From the NCBI RefSeq assembly GCF_003669035.1, contig NZ_CP033070.1, positions 558,001 to 622,000 on the forward strand: a stretch of 64,000 nucleotides of DNA, given 5' to 3'. Numbering within the stretch: position 1 is the stretch's first letter; every line of letters starts with the position of its first letter. Under the pieces are notes generated by a model. That model ran no database searches and had not been told where the DNA came from. It saw only the letters and a program-made list of their open reading frames with translations. Shown here piece by piece: positions 1 through 8,368 of the stretch. The stretch comes from Chryseobacterium sp. 3008163. GTDB taxonomy: Bacteria > Bacteroidota > Bacteroidia > Flavobacteriales > Weeksellaceae. A program made the translations under genes and the position numbers.

Positions 1-2
1 CA

Positions 3-71
3 ATTCTATTGTTTACTCCTACTAAAAAAGAAATCGATATGGTAATGTTTAATAAAAGTATAATCCAATAA
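3..71 (+). CDS. C-terminal tail of an unidentified protein
   Basis: An open frame enters from the left edge and stops with TAA at 69-71, giving a 22-residue tail that begins ILLFTPTKKEID and ends in FNKSIIQ. The composition looks like real coding sequence, and the stop lies 36 bp before the end of the convergent aminotransferase gene. Nothing more can be said about function from this fragment, and I cannot exclude that it is a chance open frame. Confidence 0.35.
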   Translation: MLLFTPTKKEIDMVMFNKSIIQ

Positions 72-106
72 ACAAATTTATACTTAAAAACTTTCCTTTT
101 CATTCT

Positions 107-1231
107 TTATTTCATAAACTCCAACACAGCATCCGTAATATACTTCAACTGTTCTTCGTCTAATTCTGTATGCATCGGAAGAGAAATCACCTGATCCAAA
201 AGCTTATCTGTATTCGCAAAATCTGCATCATTACTTTCCTGAAAATAAGCTTTTTGTTTTCTTAAAGCTACCGGATAATAAATCATTGCAGGAACTTCTT
301 TTTCAGTTAAAAATTTCTGCAATTCGTTACGTTTTCCGTTAAGAATTCTTAAAGTATATTGATGAAAGACGTGTGTTGAGTATTCAGCTCTTTTTGGGGT
401 TAAAATATTTTCGTTACCAGCAAAAGCTTCGTCATAATAGTCAGCTGCTTTTCTTCTTGCATCATTGTAAGAATCAAGATTCGGAAGTTTTTTTCTTAAA
501 ATTGCTGCCTGGAGGCTATCTAGTCTAGAATTTACACCAACCTCATCGTGATAATATCTTTCGTACATTCCGTGATTTACAATCCCTCTTATTTTATATG
601 CTAATTCGTCATTATTTGTAAAAATCGCTCCACCATCACCGTAACAACCTAAGTTTTTAGATGGAAAAAAAGAAGTAGTTCCTACTGTTGACATCGTTCC
701 TGCATCTCTTACAGTTCCGTCTGAAAATGTAAATTGAGAGCCGATTGCCTGCGCATTATCTTCGATAACGAATAAATTATGTTCTTCAGCAATCTTCAAA
801 ATCTCTTCCATATTCGCACATTGTCCGAAAATATGAACCGGTATAATCGCTTTAGTTTTTGGAGTAATCGCCTTTCTGATTTGTTCTGTAGAAATTGTAA
901 AAGTATCATAATCTACATCTACCAAAACAGATTTTAATTTAAGCAAATGAATAACCTCTACGGTTGCTGCAAAAGTAAAATCAGCTGTAATTATTTCATC
1001 ACCTTCTTGTAAATCCAATGCCATTAAAGCAATTTGTAAAGCATCAGTTCCGTTTGCGCAAGGAATTACGTGCTTTACATCAAGATAAGTCTCCAATTCG
1101 TTTTGGAAAGATTTCACTTCAGGACCATTGATGAACGCAGCAGAATCCATCACATTAAGAACCGCATTATCTACATCATTTTTTATTTTGTAATACTGAC
1201 TTTGCAAGTCAACCATCTGTATTTTTTTCAT
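107..1231 (-). CDS. DegT/DnrJ/EryC1/StrS-family sugar aminotransferase
   Basis: A 374-residue PLP-dependent aminotransferase of the family that transfers an amino group to keto sugars of UDP- or dTDP-linked intermediates for surface polysaccharide. The sequence shows the substrate/PLP-contact segment CANGTDAL (58-65), the cofactor-holding aspartate in VIEDNAQA (D158) and the internal-aldimine lysine in FFPSKNLGCYGDGG (K192). The C-terminal YYPVALRKQ segment resembles the WbpE/WlbC type that acts on UDP-sugar 3-ketones, but the exact substrate cannot be assigned from sequence alone. Length is normal for the family. It is a single gene on the minus strand, with no other polysaccharide gene inside the window. 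The start is the only ATG near the conserved N-terminal MVDLQSQY motif. Confidence 0.9.
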   Translation of the reverse strand: MKKIQMVDLQSQYYKIKNDVDNAVLNVMDSAAFINGPEVKSFQNELETYLDVKHVIPCANGTDALQIALMALDLQEGDEIITADFTFAATVEVIHLLKLKSVLVDVDYDTFTISTEQIRKAITPKTKAIIPVHIFGQCANMEEILKIAEEHNLFVIEDNAQAIGSQFTFSDGTVRDAGTMSTVGTTSFFPSKNLGCYGDGGAIFTNNDELAYKIRGIVNHGMYERYYHDEVGVNSRLDSLQAAILRKKLPNLDSYNDARRKAADYYDEAFAGNENILTPKRAEYSTHVFHQYTLRILNGKRNELQKFLTEKEVPAMIYYPVALRKQKAYFQESNDADFANTDKLLDQVISLPMHTELDEEQLKYITDAVLEFMK

Positions 1232-1399
1232 ACGTAAATTTATTTTTTCTAAGTTAAATGTAACCGCTTTACTATTATTATTTTTTCACACAAATCTTGC
1301 GCAGCGATTTCACAAACAAATATTTTCGTAAAAATAAGGAATTTAAAATCCTATCAAAAATTTTATTGAATTTGTTTTATCTTTATACAAAATAAAGAG

Positions 1400-3004
1400 A
1401 TGAAAAAACTTTTATTATTTTGTTTTCTAACAGGTTATGGATTGAGTAATGCACAGACCGAACTTGTTTTTGTTTATTTTAATGACAAACCAAATAAGGC
1501 AGCATTTTATGCGAATCCTTTGTCAGAGCTCACTCAAAAGGCATTGAATAGAAGAACTGCTTTGGGAATTGCTCTCAATGATCAGGATGCACCTATCGAA
1601 CAATCATACATTCAAAATCTTCAGAATTTAGGATTTACCATCACAGATTATTCTAAATGGTTGAACGGAGTTGCTGTAACTGTAAACCAGGCTCAGGTTA
1701 ACTTGATTAAAGCACAGCCTTTTGTACAATCGGTAGAAAGTTTCGCTAAAAACTCTTCTTTGACCTTAAAGGCTCAACACTTTAATAAATGGGAAAGTTT
1801 TGAACAAAATCAAAAAACTTTAACAACTTTTGATTACGGATCTGGTTCTGCACAGATTGATCAAATTAATCTGCGACCACTTCACCTCGCCGGATATACA
1901 GGAACAGGAGTTACAATTGCGGTGATTGATACAGGTTTTCCTACAGTCAATACCGGTACTGCGTTCTCAAGATTATGGACCAATAATAAGATTAAAGGTG
2001 GCTACGATTTTGTCACAAAAACTTCAAATATCTACGAAAGCACATTAAATAACCATGGAACGGTGGTTTTAGGAGCTATTGGCGGATATATTCAGGATAG
2101 TTTTGTGGGTTCTGCTCCAGATGCAGATTTTTATTTATATCGAAGCGAAAATGCTACAGTAGAAGTTCCCGAAGAAGAATTATATTGGATTGAAGCTGCT
2201 GAAGAAGCCGATAGAAAAGGTGTTGACGTTATAACGACATCTTTAGGTTATAATATTTTTGACGACCCAAAATACAGTTATACGTATGCTCAAATGAACG
2301 GAACTACTTCTTTCATTGCGAGAGCAAGTCAAATTGCAGTAAGCAAAGGAATTTTTGTTTTGATCGCTATGGGAAATTCAGGGCAACAACCTTGGCATTA
2401 CCTAATGACTCCTGCAGATAATGCACAAGTTTTTAGTATTGGTTCAGTAGATTCTGCGGGACTTTCTTCTGGATTTTCATCTTTCGGACCCAATTCTTCA
2501 GGAGTTATCAAACCTGATGCGAGTGCGAGAGGATCAGCAGCTACAACGGTGAATAATAATTCTACAATCTCTGTTACAGGAACTTCCATTGCAACACCTA
2601 TTGCAGCAGGCGGAGTTGCATGTCTGATACAAGCATTTCCTGCAATGAACAGAAATACGATGAGAGCTCAATTAAAACAAACTGCATCACTGTTTCCGAG
2701 CCATACTGACCAAATGGGATATGGAATTTTAAATTTTGGAAGTTTGTATAATTCTGTTTTAAACACTTCCGAATTGGTGAAGAAAGAAAAATTGGTCATC
2801 TTCCCAAATCCGGTAAAGTCTATTTTAAATATTGCAACTGAAGGTGATGTTTCGTCTCTTGAAATTTATGACAATCTTGGAAGATTGATTAATAAAATTA
2901 ATAATCAAAAATCAATGAAAGTCGAAGATTTTGCGAAAGGAGTTTATTATTTGAAAATTCAGACGAAAGACAAAGTTTATTACGAGAAATTTATAAAAGA
3001 ATAA
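1400..3004 (+). CDS. Secreted subtilisin-like (S8) serine protease with T9SS sorting domain
   Basis: A 534-residue peptidase. Residues 1-19 form a signal peptide ending NAQ. The peptidase S8 domain carries the complete catalytic triad: D177 in VIDTG, H219 in NNHGT and S396 in GTSIATP, with the oxyanion asparagine in GNSG (N326). The segment from about 20 to 130 precedes the catalytic domain and is probably a propeptide or inhibitor-type prodomain. Residues from about 463 (IFPNPVKS) to the end match the type A C-terminal sorting domain of the type IX secretion system, so the enzyme should cross the outer membrane through T9SS and be anchored or released at the surface. It stands alone and is followed by about 210 bp of regulatory sequence for the next gene. 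Confidence 0.93.
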   Translation: MKKLLLFCFLTGYGLSNAQTELVFVYFNDKPNKAAFYANPLSELTQKALNRRTALGIALNDQDAPIEQSYIQNLQNLGFTITDYSKWLNGVAVTVNQAQVNLIKAQPFVQSVESFAKNSSLTLKAQHFNKWESFEQNQKTLTTFDYGSGSAQIDQINLRPLHLAGYTGTGVTIAVIDTGFPTVNTGTAFSRLWTNNKIKGGYDFVTKTSNIYESTLNNHGTVVLGAIGGYIQDSFVGSAPDADFYLYRSENATVEVPEEELYWIEAAEEADRKGVDVITTSLGYNIFDDPKYSYTYAQMNGTTSFIARASQIAVSKGIFVLIAMGNSGQQPWHYLMTPADNAQVFSIGSVDSAGLSSGFSSFGPNSSGVIKPDASARGSAATTVNNNSTISVTGTSIATPIAAGGVACLIQAFPAMNRNTMRAQLKQTASLFPSHTDQMGYGILNFGSLYNSVLNTSELVKKEKLVIFPNPVKSILNIATEGDVSSLEIYDNLGRLINKINNQKSMKVEDFAKGVYYLKIQTKDKVYYEKFIKE

Positions 3005-3087
3005 TGTATTATTTTTACAATATAAAAAAGGATTAATAGAACGTTTTCAGCTAAAAAAACTTGTTATTTTGAATTTTTAAACAGAAA

Positions 3088-3135
3088 ACAACTTACAGTT
3101 GTCATATAACAACTAAAAGTAGCGTAATTACAACT
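3088..3135. promoter_or_regulatory. Phased ACAACT repeats, candidate operator
   Basis: Three direct copies of ACAACT start at 3088, 3109 and 3130, exactly 21 bp (two helical turns) apart. An inverted copy AGTTGT lies at 3097-3102 and forms a palindrome with the copy at 3109 (6-bp spacer). The array lies 43-90 bp upstream of the promoter element of an HTH gene, so it is a candidate binding site for that protein or another regulator. Confidence 0.55.
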
Positions 3136-3177
3136 ATTCGATTCTGGTTTCTTCACAGCTTTTGGTACTGATGTAAA

Positions 3178-3185
3178 TATCTTTG
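3178..3185 (+). promoter_or_regulatory. -7 promoter element of the HTH-pentapeptide gene
   Basis: TATCTTTG is an exact match to the Bacteroidota -7 consensus TAnnTTTG, 29 bp before the start codon at 3215. No TTG lies in the usual 17-23 bp window upstream, which would fit a promoter that needs an activator bound at the repeats at 3088-3135. Confidence 0.55.
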
Positions 3186-3214
3186 CTTCATTAAAACAAA
3201 GAAAAAATTACACT

Positions 3215-4114
3215 ATGTTAAACACTAAAATCATTGGCAATAAAATTGTCAAGGCACGAAAAGAGACCAATATGTCTCAGGCACAACTTGCAGAACTCTT
3301 ATTTATCAGTCCTCAGGCAATAGGAAAATGGGAACGCGGAGAATCAATTCCTGATCTTATCACATTCAATCGTCTTGCGGAAATTTTAGGGGTAGATCTT
3401 AATTATTTTTCAGAAAACTTTCAGTCTGCAACAAGCGAAACAACATCTGATGAGCTTTCGGAAAAGCAAACTATTGAACTCCCATCCGAAAAGCAGGAAC
3501 AAAAGCCTAAATGGAATATGTCACTCGGAAATTGGATTGATGCCGACTTTTCCGGATTGAAAAATCTTGATGAAAAGTTTGGCTCCTCAAATATGCAACG
3601 TTGTAAATTTGTTGGTTCAGATCTTTCTCATCTTATTCTAAAAAATAATAATGTTGATCTTTGTGATTTTTCAAAATCTGAGATTCGCAAAAGCCGCATT
3701 CAGAATTCTAATTTATCTAACAATACATTTAAGAATGGTTCCCTGAATGAAACGGAATTTTCTAAAAGCTACATCTCAGGCTGCGATTTCACGGACACCG
3801 ATTTTACAGGAGTAATTTTAAAAGATGGCGGTTTCGAGAAAAATATCATTGCTGAATCTATCTGGAACCGTACTTCTTTCATTAATACACATATTGCTGA
3901 CGTTGTTTTTGAAGGTAAGTTGGATGATTGCTATTTTGAAAATTGTAAATTTACCAAAGTGACATTTCAACATTCGGTACTCAATAACATTTTTTTTAAA
4001 AACAATAATCTAAAAAGAGTACAGTTCATCGATTGTCAGGCAGATAGAATAACTTACGAATTCCTAGAAAGTGGGAAAGCAGATATTAGCGGCATCACTT
4101 TATTAACTCAATAA
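3215..4114 (+). CDS. XRE-type HTH protein with C-terminal pentapeptide repeats
   Basis: A 299-residue fusion. Residues about 8-62 are a Cro/C1-type helix-turn-helix (MSQAQLAELL followed by SPQAIGKWERGESIPD), a DNA-binding domain. After an acidic, Glu/Ser-rich linker (about 66-100) the rest consists of degenerate pentapeptide repeats of the A(D/N)LxX type, for example DADFSGLKNL, CDFSKSEIRKS, CDFTDTDFTG and DCYFENCKF, predicted to fold as a right-handed quadrilateral beta-helix. Pentapeptide proteins such as Qnr/McbG mimic DNA, but many are of unknown role. Here the helix could be an effector, oligomerisation or sensing domain. The gene is monocistronic, sits behind a repeat array suggestive of autoregulation, and ends at a bidirectional terminator. 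The function is unknown beyond probable DNA binding. Confidence 0.85.
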   Translation: MLNTKIIGNKIVKARKETNMSQAQLAELLFISPQAIGKWERGESIPDLITFNRLAEILGVDLNYFSENFQSATSETTSDELSEKQTIELPSEKQEQKPKWNMSLGNWIDADFSGLKNLDEKFGSSNMQRCKFVGSDLSHLILKNNNVDLCDFSKSEIRKSRIQNSNLSNNTFKNGSLNETEFSKSYISGCDFTDTDFTGVILKDGGFEKNIIAESIWNRTSFINTHIADVVFEGKLDDCYFENCKFTKVTFQHSVLNNIFFKNNNLKRVQFIDCQADRITYEFLESGKADISGITLLTQ

Positions 4115-4123
4115 AATAATATT

Positions 4124-4164
4124 AAAAAAATAGACTGTTTCGTTTTTGAACAGTCTATTTTTTT
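4124..4164. terminator. Bidirectional intrinsic terminator
   Basis: A perfect 9-bp stem TAGACTGTT / AACAGTCTA (4131-4139 and 4149-4157) is flanked by seven A on the left and seven T on the right. It serves both the HTH gene (+) and the converging PEP carboxylase gene (-). Confidence 0.9.
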
Positions 4165-4166
4165 AT

Positions 4167-6701
4167 TTAAGCTGAATTCCTACTCGCATTAATATTACCG
4201 AACAACGATCTCGTTACCAATTTTTCATATGCTTCTTTATTTCCTTCACCTTTCTGAATTTTCATTAAAGCGTATTGTTGAATGCTCAACAACGGAAGCA
4301 CAATTTTCTCACGAATTTTCACCGACTTTCTTGACAATGGATCTTCTTCCTGAAGCATTTTAAACCCAGTCAATTCCAGCATAATATCTTTTGAAAGATT
4401 ATATTCACTGAAAAGGACATTCCAGAATTCACCGAATTTAGGATTATCTTTAATATAGTAAGTCAATGGGAAATAGGATTTGTTCATACTCATCATTGAG
4501 TTTAAAACTAAAGTTTTAAAGAAGTCAGAACCTTTATACAATTCTCTCACTTCGTCGAATCTTCCCTCTTCTTTCAACTGCTGCATTGCAAAACCAAAAC
4601 CGAAGAAACCGGGAACATTCTGTTTCAACTGCGACCAGGATCCTACAAAAGGAATGGCTCTTAAATCTTCAAATTTCAACTCGTTTCCACCACCACGTTT
4701 TGACGGACGACTTCCGATATTGGTTTTTCCGTAATATTCGAGTGTACTCATCTCCTGAAGATAAGGGACAAACATCGGATGCGCCTTTAAATCTGAATAT
4801 TTTTTATAACTGATATTGGCCAGCTCAAGAATTAGCGCTCTTTCTTTTTCAGTTAAATCCTTTTTAGAGTTTTTAAACACATCATTTTCTACTCCGGCAG
4901 TCAACAGCTGTTCAAAATTATACTTTGCCTGCTCTTTATTTCCGAAAATACTTGTAATGGTTTGCCCCTGGATGGTTAATTCAATTTTATTATTGGCAAT
5001 AGTTTTTCCTTGAGAAGCGTAGAAATCGTGTGTTTTTCCACCACCTCTTGCCGGTGGACCGCCTCTACCGTCGAAGAAGACTACTTTAATACCATTCTCT
5101 TCTGACAGTTTAGTCAAAACTTCTTTCGCTTTATAAATTTCCCAATTGGCTTTCAAATAACCTCCGTCTTTAGTTCCGTCTGAGAACCCAAGCATAATCG
5201 TCTGCTGATTCCCTCTTCTCTCAAGATGTTTCTGATAAATCGGATTTTTATACAATTCGGTCATTACACTTTCGGCATTATCTAGACCTTCCATCGTTTC
5301 AAAAAGCGGAACAATATCCATATTGATTTCTTCGTCCTTGTAGCCTGTAATTTTGAAGAATGCATACACATTCATCACATCTTTCACCGCATCAGAATTG
5401 GAGATGATGTATCGATTCATCCCTCGGTTTCCGTTGGCAAACTGAATATCTTTTACCTGAGCGACGTTGATTAAAGTATCTTTTATAATATCCTCAAAAC
5501 CATCAGCATCTATTTTCTCTGAAACCTGAATTAACTGATTAAATTTCTCATCGTTGCTAACCTCAGATTCACCAAATTTAGCTTTATAAACATCATCAAT
5601 CACCTGTTGGTGGATTCTGCTGTCTTGTCTGATATCCAAAGTTGCAAAGTGAGTTCCGAAGATCTTCACACGGTCTTTGAAATTTTCAAGCTGATCGATG
5701 AAAAGAGAATTATGTTGTTCTACCAATATTTTCTCGGCTTCATTTAATCTTTTAAGAATATCTTCTGCGGTGATTCTTTCATTTCTAAAAATCGCAGTAT
5801 AAAGCTCAGCACTCAGTTGTCCCAGAACTTCCGAAACTCCTCTGAAACTTAATCTTCTTCTTACATCTTTTAAATTTCCATAATATGATTTTAAAATGGC
5901 TGAACGCAGTTCTTCAGAAACTCTTTTCGTAACATCTGCTGTCACAAAAGGATTTCCGTCTCTGTCACCACCCGGCCAGAAACCAAGCTGAATGAGATCT
6001 TCATGCAAATGAAAATGCCCATTGCCAAAAGTCGTTTTGATTTTGGTAAATAATTCGCCAATCGTATCGTAATAAACATACCTCAGATAATGAATGATGC
6101 TCAAAGCCTCATCAATCGGAGTTGGCTTTTCTTTATTCACGAATGGAGTTTTCCCTAATTGCTGCAAAAGCATGTCAATATTGGTAATCGAATCGTCAGT
6201 GATTGATTTTCTTAAATCATGCAGAATTCTCTGTACCGAACTCGGATAAAACTGAGTGGGGTGAGCGGTAAAAACTACTTTCACCGTAAAATCTCGCAAC
6301 TTTTCACGCACTTTCTCCAGTTTATGATCTTGCAATGAGCGCTCAAAAAGATTGGTTACCGTTCCGCTGTCACTTTCAGAATGTAAATTTGGGAACGCTG
6401 CATCTTCAATACTATCAAACAAAACAACTTGTCTCTCAATATACTGAATGATTTTAAACAACAATTCGAGTTTTTGTTCCTCTGTATGTAAATCGGTATG
6501 ATTAGCAAAGAATTCTTCTACGATTTGTTCAGGAGTTTTTCCGGCATGGTAACCCTCTTTGCTTTCTTCATATAAAAACGGGAGTAGCATCCCGATGTTG
6601 GTCATTTTATCATAAGGCAGGCTCATAAATAATGAATTGTAAATTTGAAATTTATTTTCTACAATCTGCCTGAATTTTTCTGCGCGCTGGTCGTGTCTCA
6701 T
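4167..6701 (-). CDS. ppc: Phosphoenolpyruvate carboxylase
   Basis: An 844-residue cytoplasmic enzyme that carboxylates PEP with bicarbonate to oxaloacetate and refills the TCA cycle. Signature segments are in the expected order: VVFTAHPTQ with the catalytic histidine (H147), GGDRDGNP (244-251), SDGTKDGGYL (around K512) and the glycine-rich loop FDGRGGPPARGGG (543-555). The length is slightly below the E. coli enzyme (883). The extreme C-terminus reads NASRNSA instead of the usual RNTG; I take this as a lineage variant. It is monocistronic and ends at the shared terminator at 4124-4164. A TACATTTG element finishes 4 nt before the ATG, suggesting a leaderless transcript. Confidence 0.97.
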   Translation of the reverse strand: MRHDQRAEKFRQIVENKFQIYNSLFMSLPYDKMTNIGMLLPFLYEESKEGYHAGKTPEQIVEEFFANHTDLHTEEQKLELLFKIIQYIERQVVLFDSIEDAAFPNLHSESDSGTVTNLFERSLQDHKLEKVREKLRDFTVKVVFTAHPTQFYPSSVQRILHDLRKSITDDSITNIDMLLQQLGKTPFVNKEKPTPIDEALSIIHYLRYVYYDTIGELFTKIKTTFGNGHFHLHEDLIQLGFWPGGDRDGNPFVTADVTKRVSEELRSAILKSYYGNLKDVRRRLSFRGVSEVLGQLSAELYTAIFRNERITAEDILKRLNEAEKILVEQHNSLFIDQLENFKDRVKIFGTHFATLDIRQDSRIHQQVIDDVYKAKFGESEVSNDEKFNQLIQVSEKIDADGFEDIIKDTLINVAQVKDIQFANGNRGMNRYIISNSDAVKDVMNVYAFFKITGYKDEEINMDIVPLFETMEGLDNAESVMTELYKNPIYQKHLERRGNQQTIMLGFSDGTKDGGYLKANWEIYKAKEVLTKLSEENGIKVVFFDGRGGPPARGGGKTHDFYASQGKTIANNKIELTIQGQTITSIFGNKEQAKYNFEQLLTAGVENDVFKNSKKDLTEKERALILELANISYKKYSDLKAHPMFVPYLQEMSTLEYYGKTNIGSRPSKRGGGNELKFEDLRAIPFVGSWSQLKQNVPGFFGFGFAMQQLKEEGRFDEVRELYKGSDFFKTLVLNSMMSMNKSYFPLTYYIKDNPKFGEFWNVLFSEYNLSKDIMLELTGFKMLQEEDPLSRKSVKIREKIVLPLLSIQQYALMKIQKGEGNKEAYEKLVTRSLFGNINASRNSA

Positions 6702-6705
6702 ACAA

Positions 6706-6713
6706 CAAATGTA
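6706..6713 (-). promoter_or_regulatory. -7 element 4 nt upstream of ppc
   Basis: The minus strand reads TACATTTG, then four bases, then the ppc ATG. It is an exact TAnnTTTG match. At this distance transcription would begin at or next to the start codon. No TTG is present at -33. Confidence 0.45.
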
Positions 6714-6822
6714 ATAGATTTTAAATTTAATTGCGAGCGATTGAGTTTAAAAAAGTGTGAAATTTAATTTATTTTTAATTTTCAGATAGGTTAAAAGAAT
6801 AATAAAAGACAAGAATCAGCAA

Positions 6823-6850
6823 TTGTTTAAAAAAATTAACCCTATATTTA
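6823..6850 (+). promoter_or_regulatory. Promoter of the small membrane protein gene
   Basis: TTG (6823-6825), a 17-bp spacer, then TATATTTA (6843-6850), one mismatch from TAnnTTTG. The start codon follows 28 bp later. Confidence 0.5.
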
Positions 6851-6878
6851 TATTCAAATTTGTTTACAATCATTTATT

Positions 6879-7136
6879 ATGACTGAAAAACCATTATCTC
6901 ACCAAACAATTGATGAGCTTTATCAGAACGAAAACAAGGCAAAAAAAAGCTTCATTAATAATATCATTCTTTTCCTTTTCATCATAGCAATTTCAATTTT
7001 CGTAACCTCTGAAAAAGGATTCGGCTTTTATACGTTCTTCCCAATATTCTTCAGTTATTCTATTATATCTTCTCATTTTAGATTGAAAAAAATCAGAGAA
7101 GAAATCAAGTCCAGAATATTGCATTTAAGAGGTTAA
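6879..7136 (+). CDS. Small two-helix membrane protein
   Basis: An 85-residue protein of unknown function. It has an N-terminal polar stretch (IDELYQNENKAKKSF), two adjoining hydrophobic segments (about 25-43 and 48-64) and a charged C-terminal helix LKKIREEIKSR. The layout and the final (E)EIKSR motif recur in the product of the next gene at 7297, so the two look like tandem paralogues. A TTG-N17-TATATTTA promoter precedes it. There is no signal peptide or catalytic motif. Database annotation may file such proteins under misleading names; I assign none. Confidence 0.7.
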   Translation: MTEKPLSHQTIDELYQNENKAKKSFINNIILFLFIIAISIFVTSEKGFGFYTFFPIFFSYSIISSHFRLKKIREEIKSRILHLRG

Positions 7137-7296
7137 TCATGTAATTATTTTTCAACAACAAGGGAATTCACTAAGTTTTCTAAGTATATTTTTTTGTATT
7201 TTCGCTCTGCCAAATTCAAAAAGAAATATGGATGTTTAAGAGAATACTTTATTATTTTCTATCATCACAGTTTTAGAGTAATAAAATACAGTTGTT

Positions 7297-7554
7297 ATGA
7301 AAAATAATAAATTAGCAGACCTTACCACGGAACAGTTAGAAGCAAAAAAGAAAACACTTAAAGGTGCATTGATAGGATTGGGAATCGTTATGATTATTGC
7401 CTGTTCATTTCTCTTTTATCTTGCAATCGTTAATAAAAACTATGCACTTCTACCTATATCTACCGGATGTTTTATCACTCTACTTCCTAGCGTCATCGGT
7501 TTAAAACAGATTAATGCTGAAATAAAATCGAGAGAATCTAAGTACATTAAATAG
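7297..7554 (+). CDS. Small two-helix membrane protein, paralogue of the preceding gene
   Basis: An 85-residue protein of unknown function with the same plan as its neighbour: a polar N-terminus (LADLTTEQLEAKKKTLKGA), two transmembrane segments (about 24-45 and 49-67) and the C-terminal motif LKQINAEIKSRES. A single cysteine sits in each hydrophobic segment (ACS, GCF). It lies 160 bp after the first paralogue and only 10 bp before the third membrane gene, so the last two may be cotranscribed. No function can be inferred. Confidence 0.7.
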   Translation: MKNNKLADLTTEQLEAKKKTLKGALIGLGIVMIIACSFLFYLAIVNKNYALLPISTGCFITLLPSVIGLKQINAEIKSRESKYIK

Positions 7555-7564
7555 TACTATTGTT

Positions 7565-8247
7565 ATGCATAAAACCCGCATATATTTTCTTATTATAATT
7601 GCAATAATCACATGTGCCATTGGATTTTTTTTCTTAAAAATATTCCATTACTTTCTTTTATTTTCTTTTTGTCAACAATTGCAAACATATTCTTTGCATT
7701 CAGAGAAAACAAAATGGAAACATTACTTAAGGAGAACTCAAAAATCTATTCCAATGTAAATGAAATACAGATAAAAACTTATAAATCCATCAACGCCATT
7801 ACTATTTTAACGTGTTCAATTTTTATAATAATCAGTACATTCTTTCTATATCTTGTCTTAAAAAAGGGAATAGATATTTTTTTTAGCCTTGTTGCAATAA
7901 TGCCAATTACTGTGATAATATTTTTTGTATTCATGATTTATAAGGAAATAAAAAAAATGAACTCCACCATAATTACAATAAACAGCAAAGGAATACAAAT
8001 ATTGAAAAAGCCATTCATGAATTGGTATGATATAGAAAATGAAAGAATCATCTCAAGATTTTATACTTTTAAAGAATCAAAACATGACAATAGCAGTGAA
8101 GTCAATCATTTATTATTTTATTATAAAAATGAAAGAATTGAGATAGCAATTGATGAACTAGATATTACTGACTCACAATTAAATCAACATCTTAAAATTT
8201 TCCGCACAAGATTTAATGATGAGAAATCAAGATTGCAGCAACTTTAA
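7565..8247 (+). pseudogene. Membrane protein, broken by a 1-base contraction of a T run
   Basis: The frame starting at ATG 7565 (MHKTRIYFLIIIAII) runs into the wrong frame after the eight-T run at 7625-7632. Adding one T rejoins it to the long downstream frame, giving a 227-residue protein. The restored product has four hydrophobic segments, two near the N-terminus and two central ones around LTCSIFIIISTFF and VAIMPITVIIFFVF, followed by a cytoplasmic or periplasmic domain of about 95 residues (SKGIQILKKPFMNWYDIENE). The TM hairpin plus a following YKEIKK stretch resembles the two small genes upstream. The function is unknown. If the base is truly missing, translation could restart at 7612 but would lose the first membrane segment. 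Confidence 0.65.
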
Positions 8248-8368
8248 TTACAAAATTGCTGCAACTCCTCATAGTTTTAATAAAATTCAATCATACAAAC
8301 TTTACACTTTTATTAACTGAAATTTCGCTACTCAATGCGTAAATTTGGTCTAAAATAAATTTAGAACA

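Noticed and set aside
2398..2589. Antisense open frame inside the subtilase gene
   Set aside because: It lies opposite a well-supported coding sequence, has no promoter, and its protein is low-complexity (Glu, Pro, Leu).
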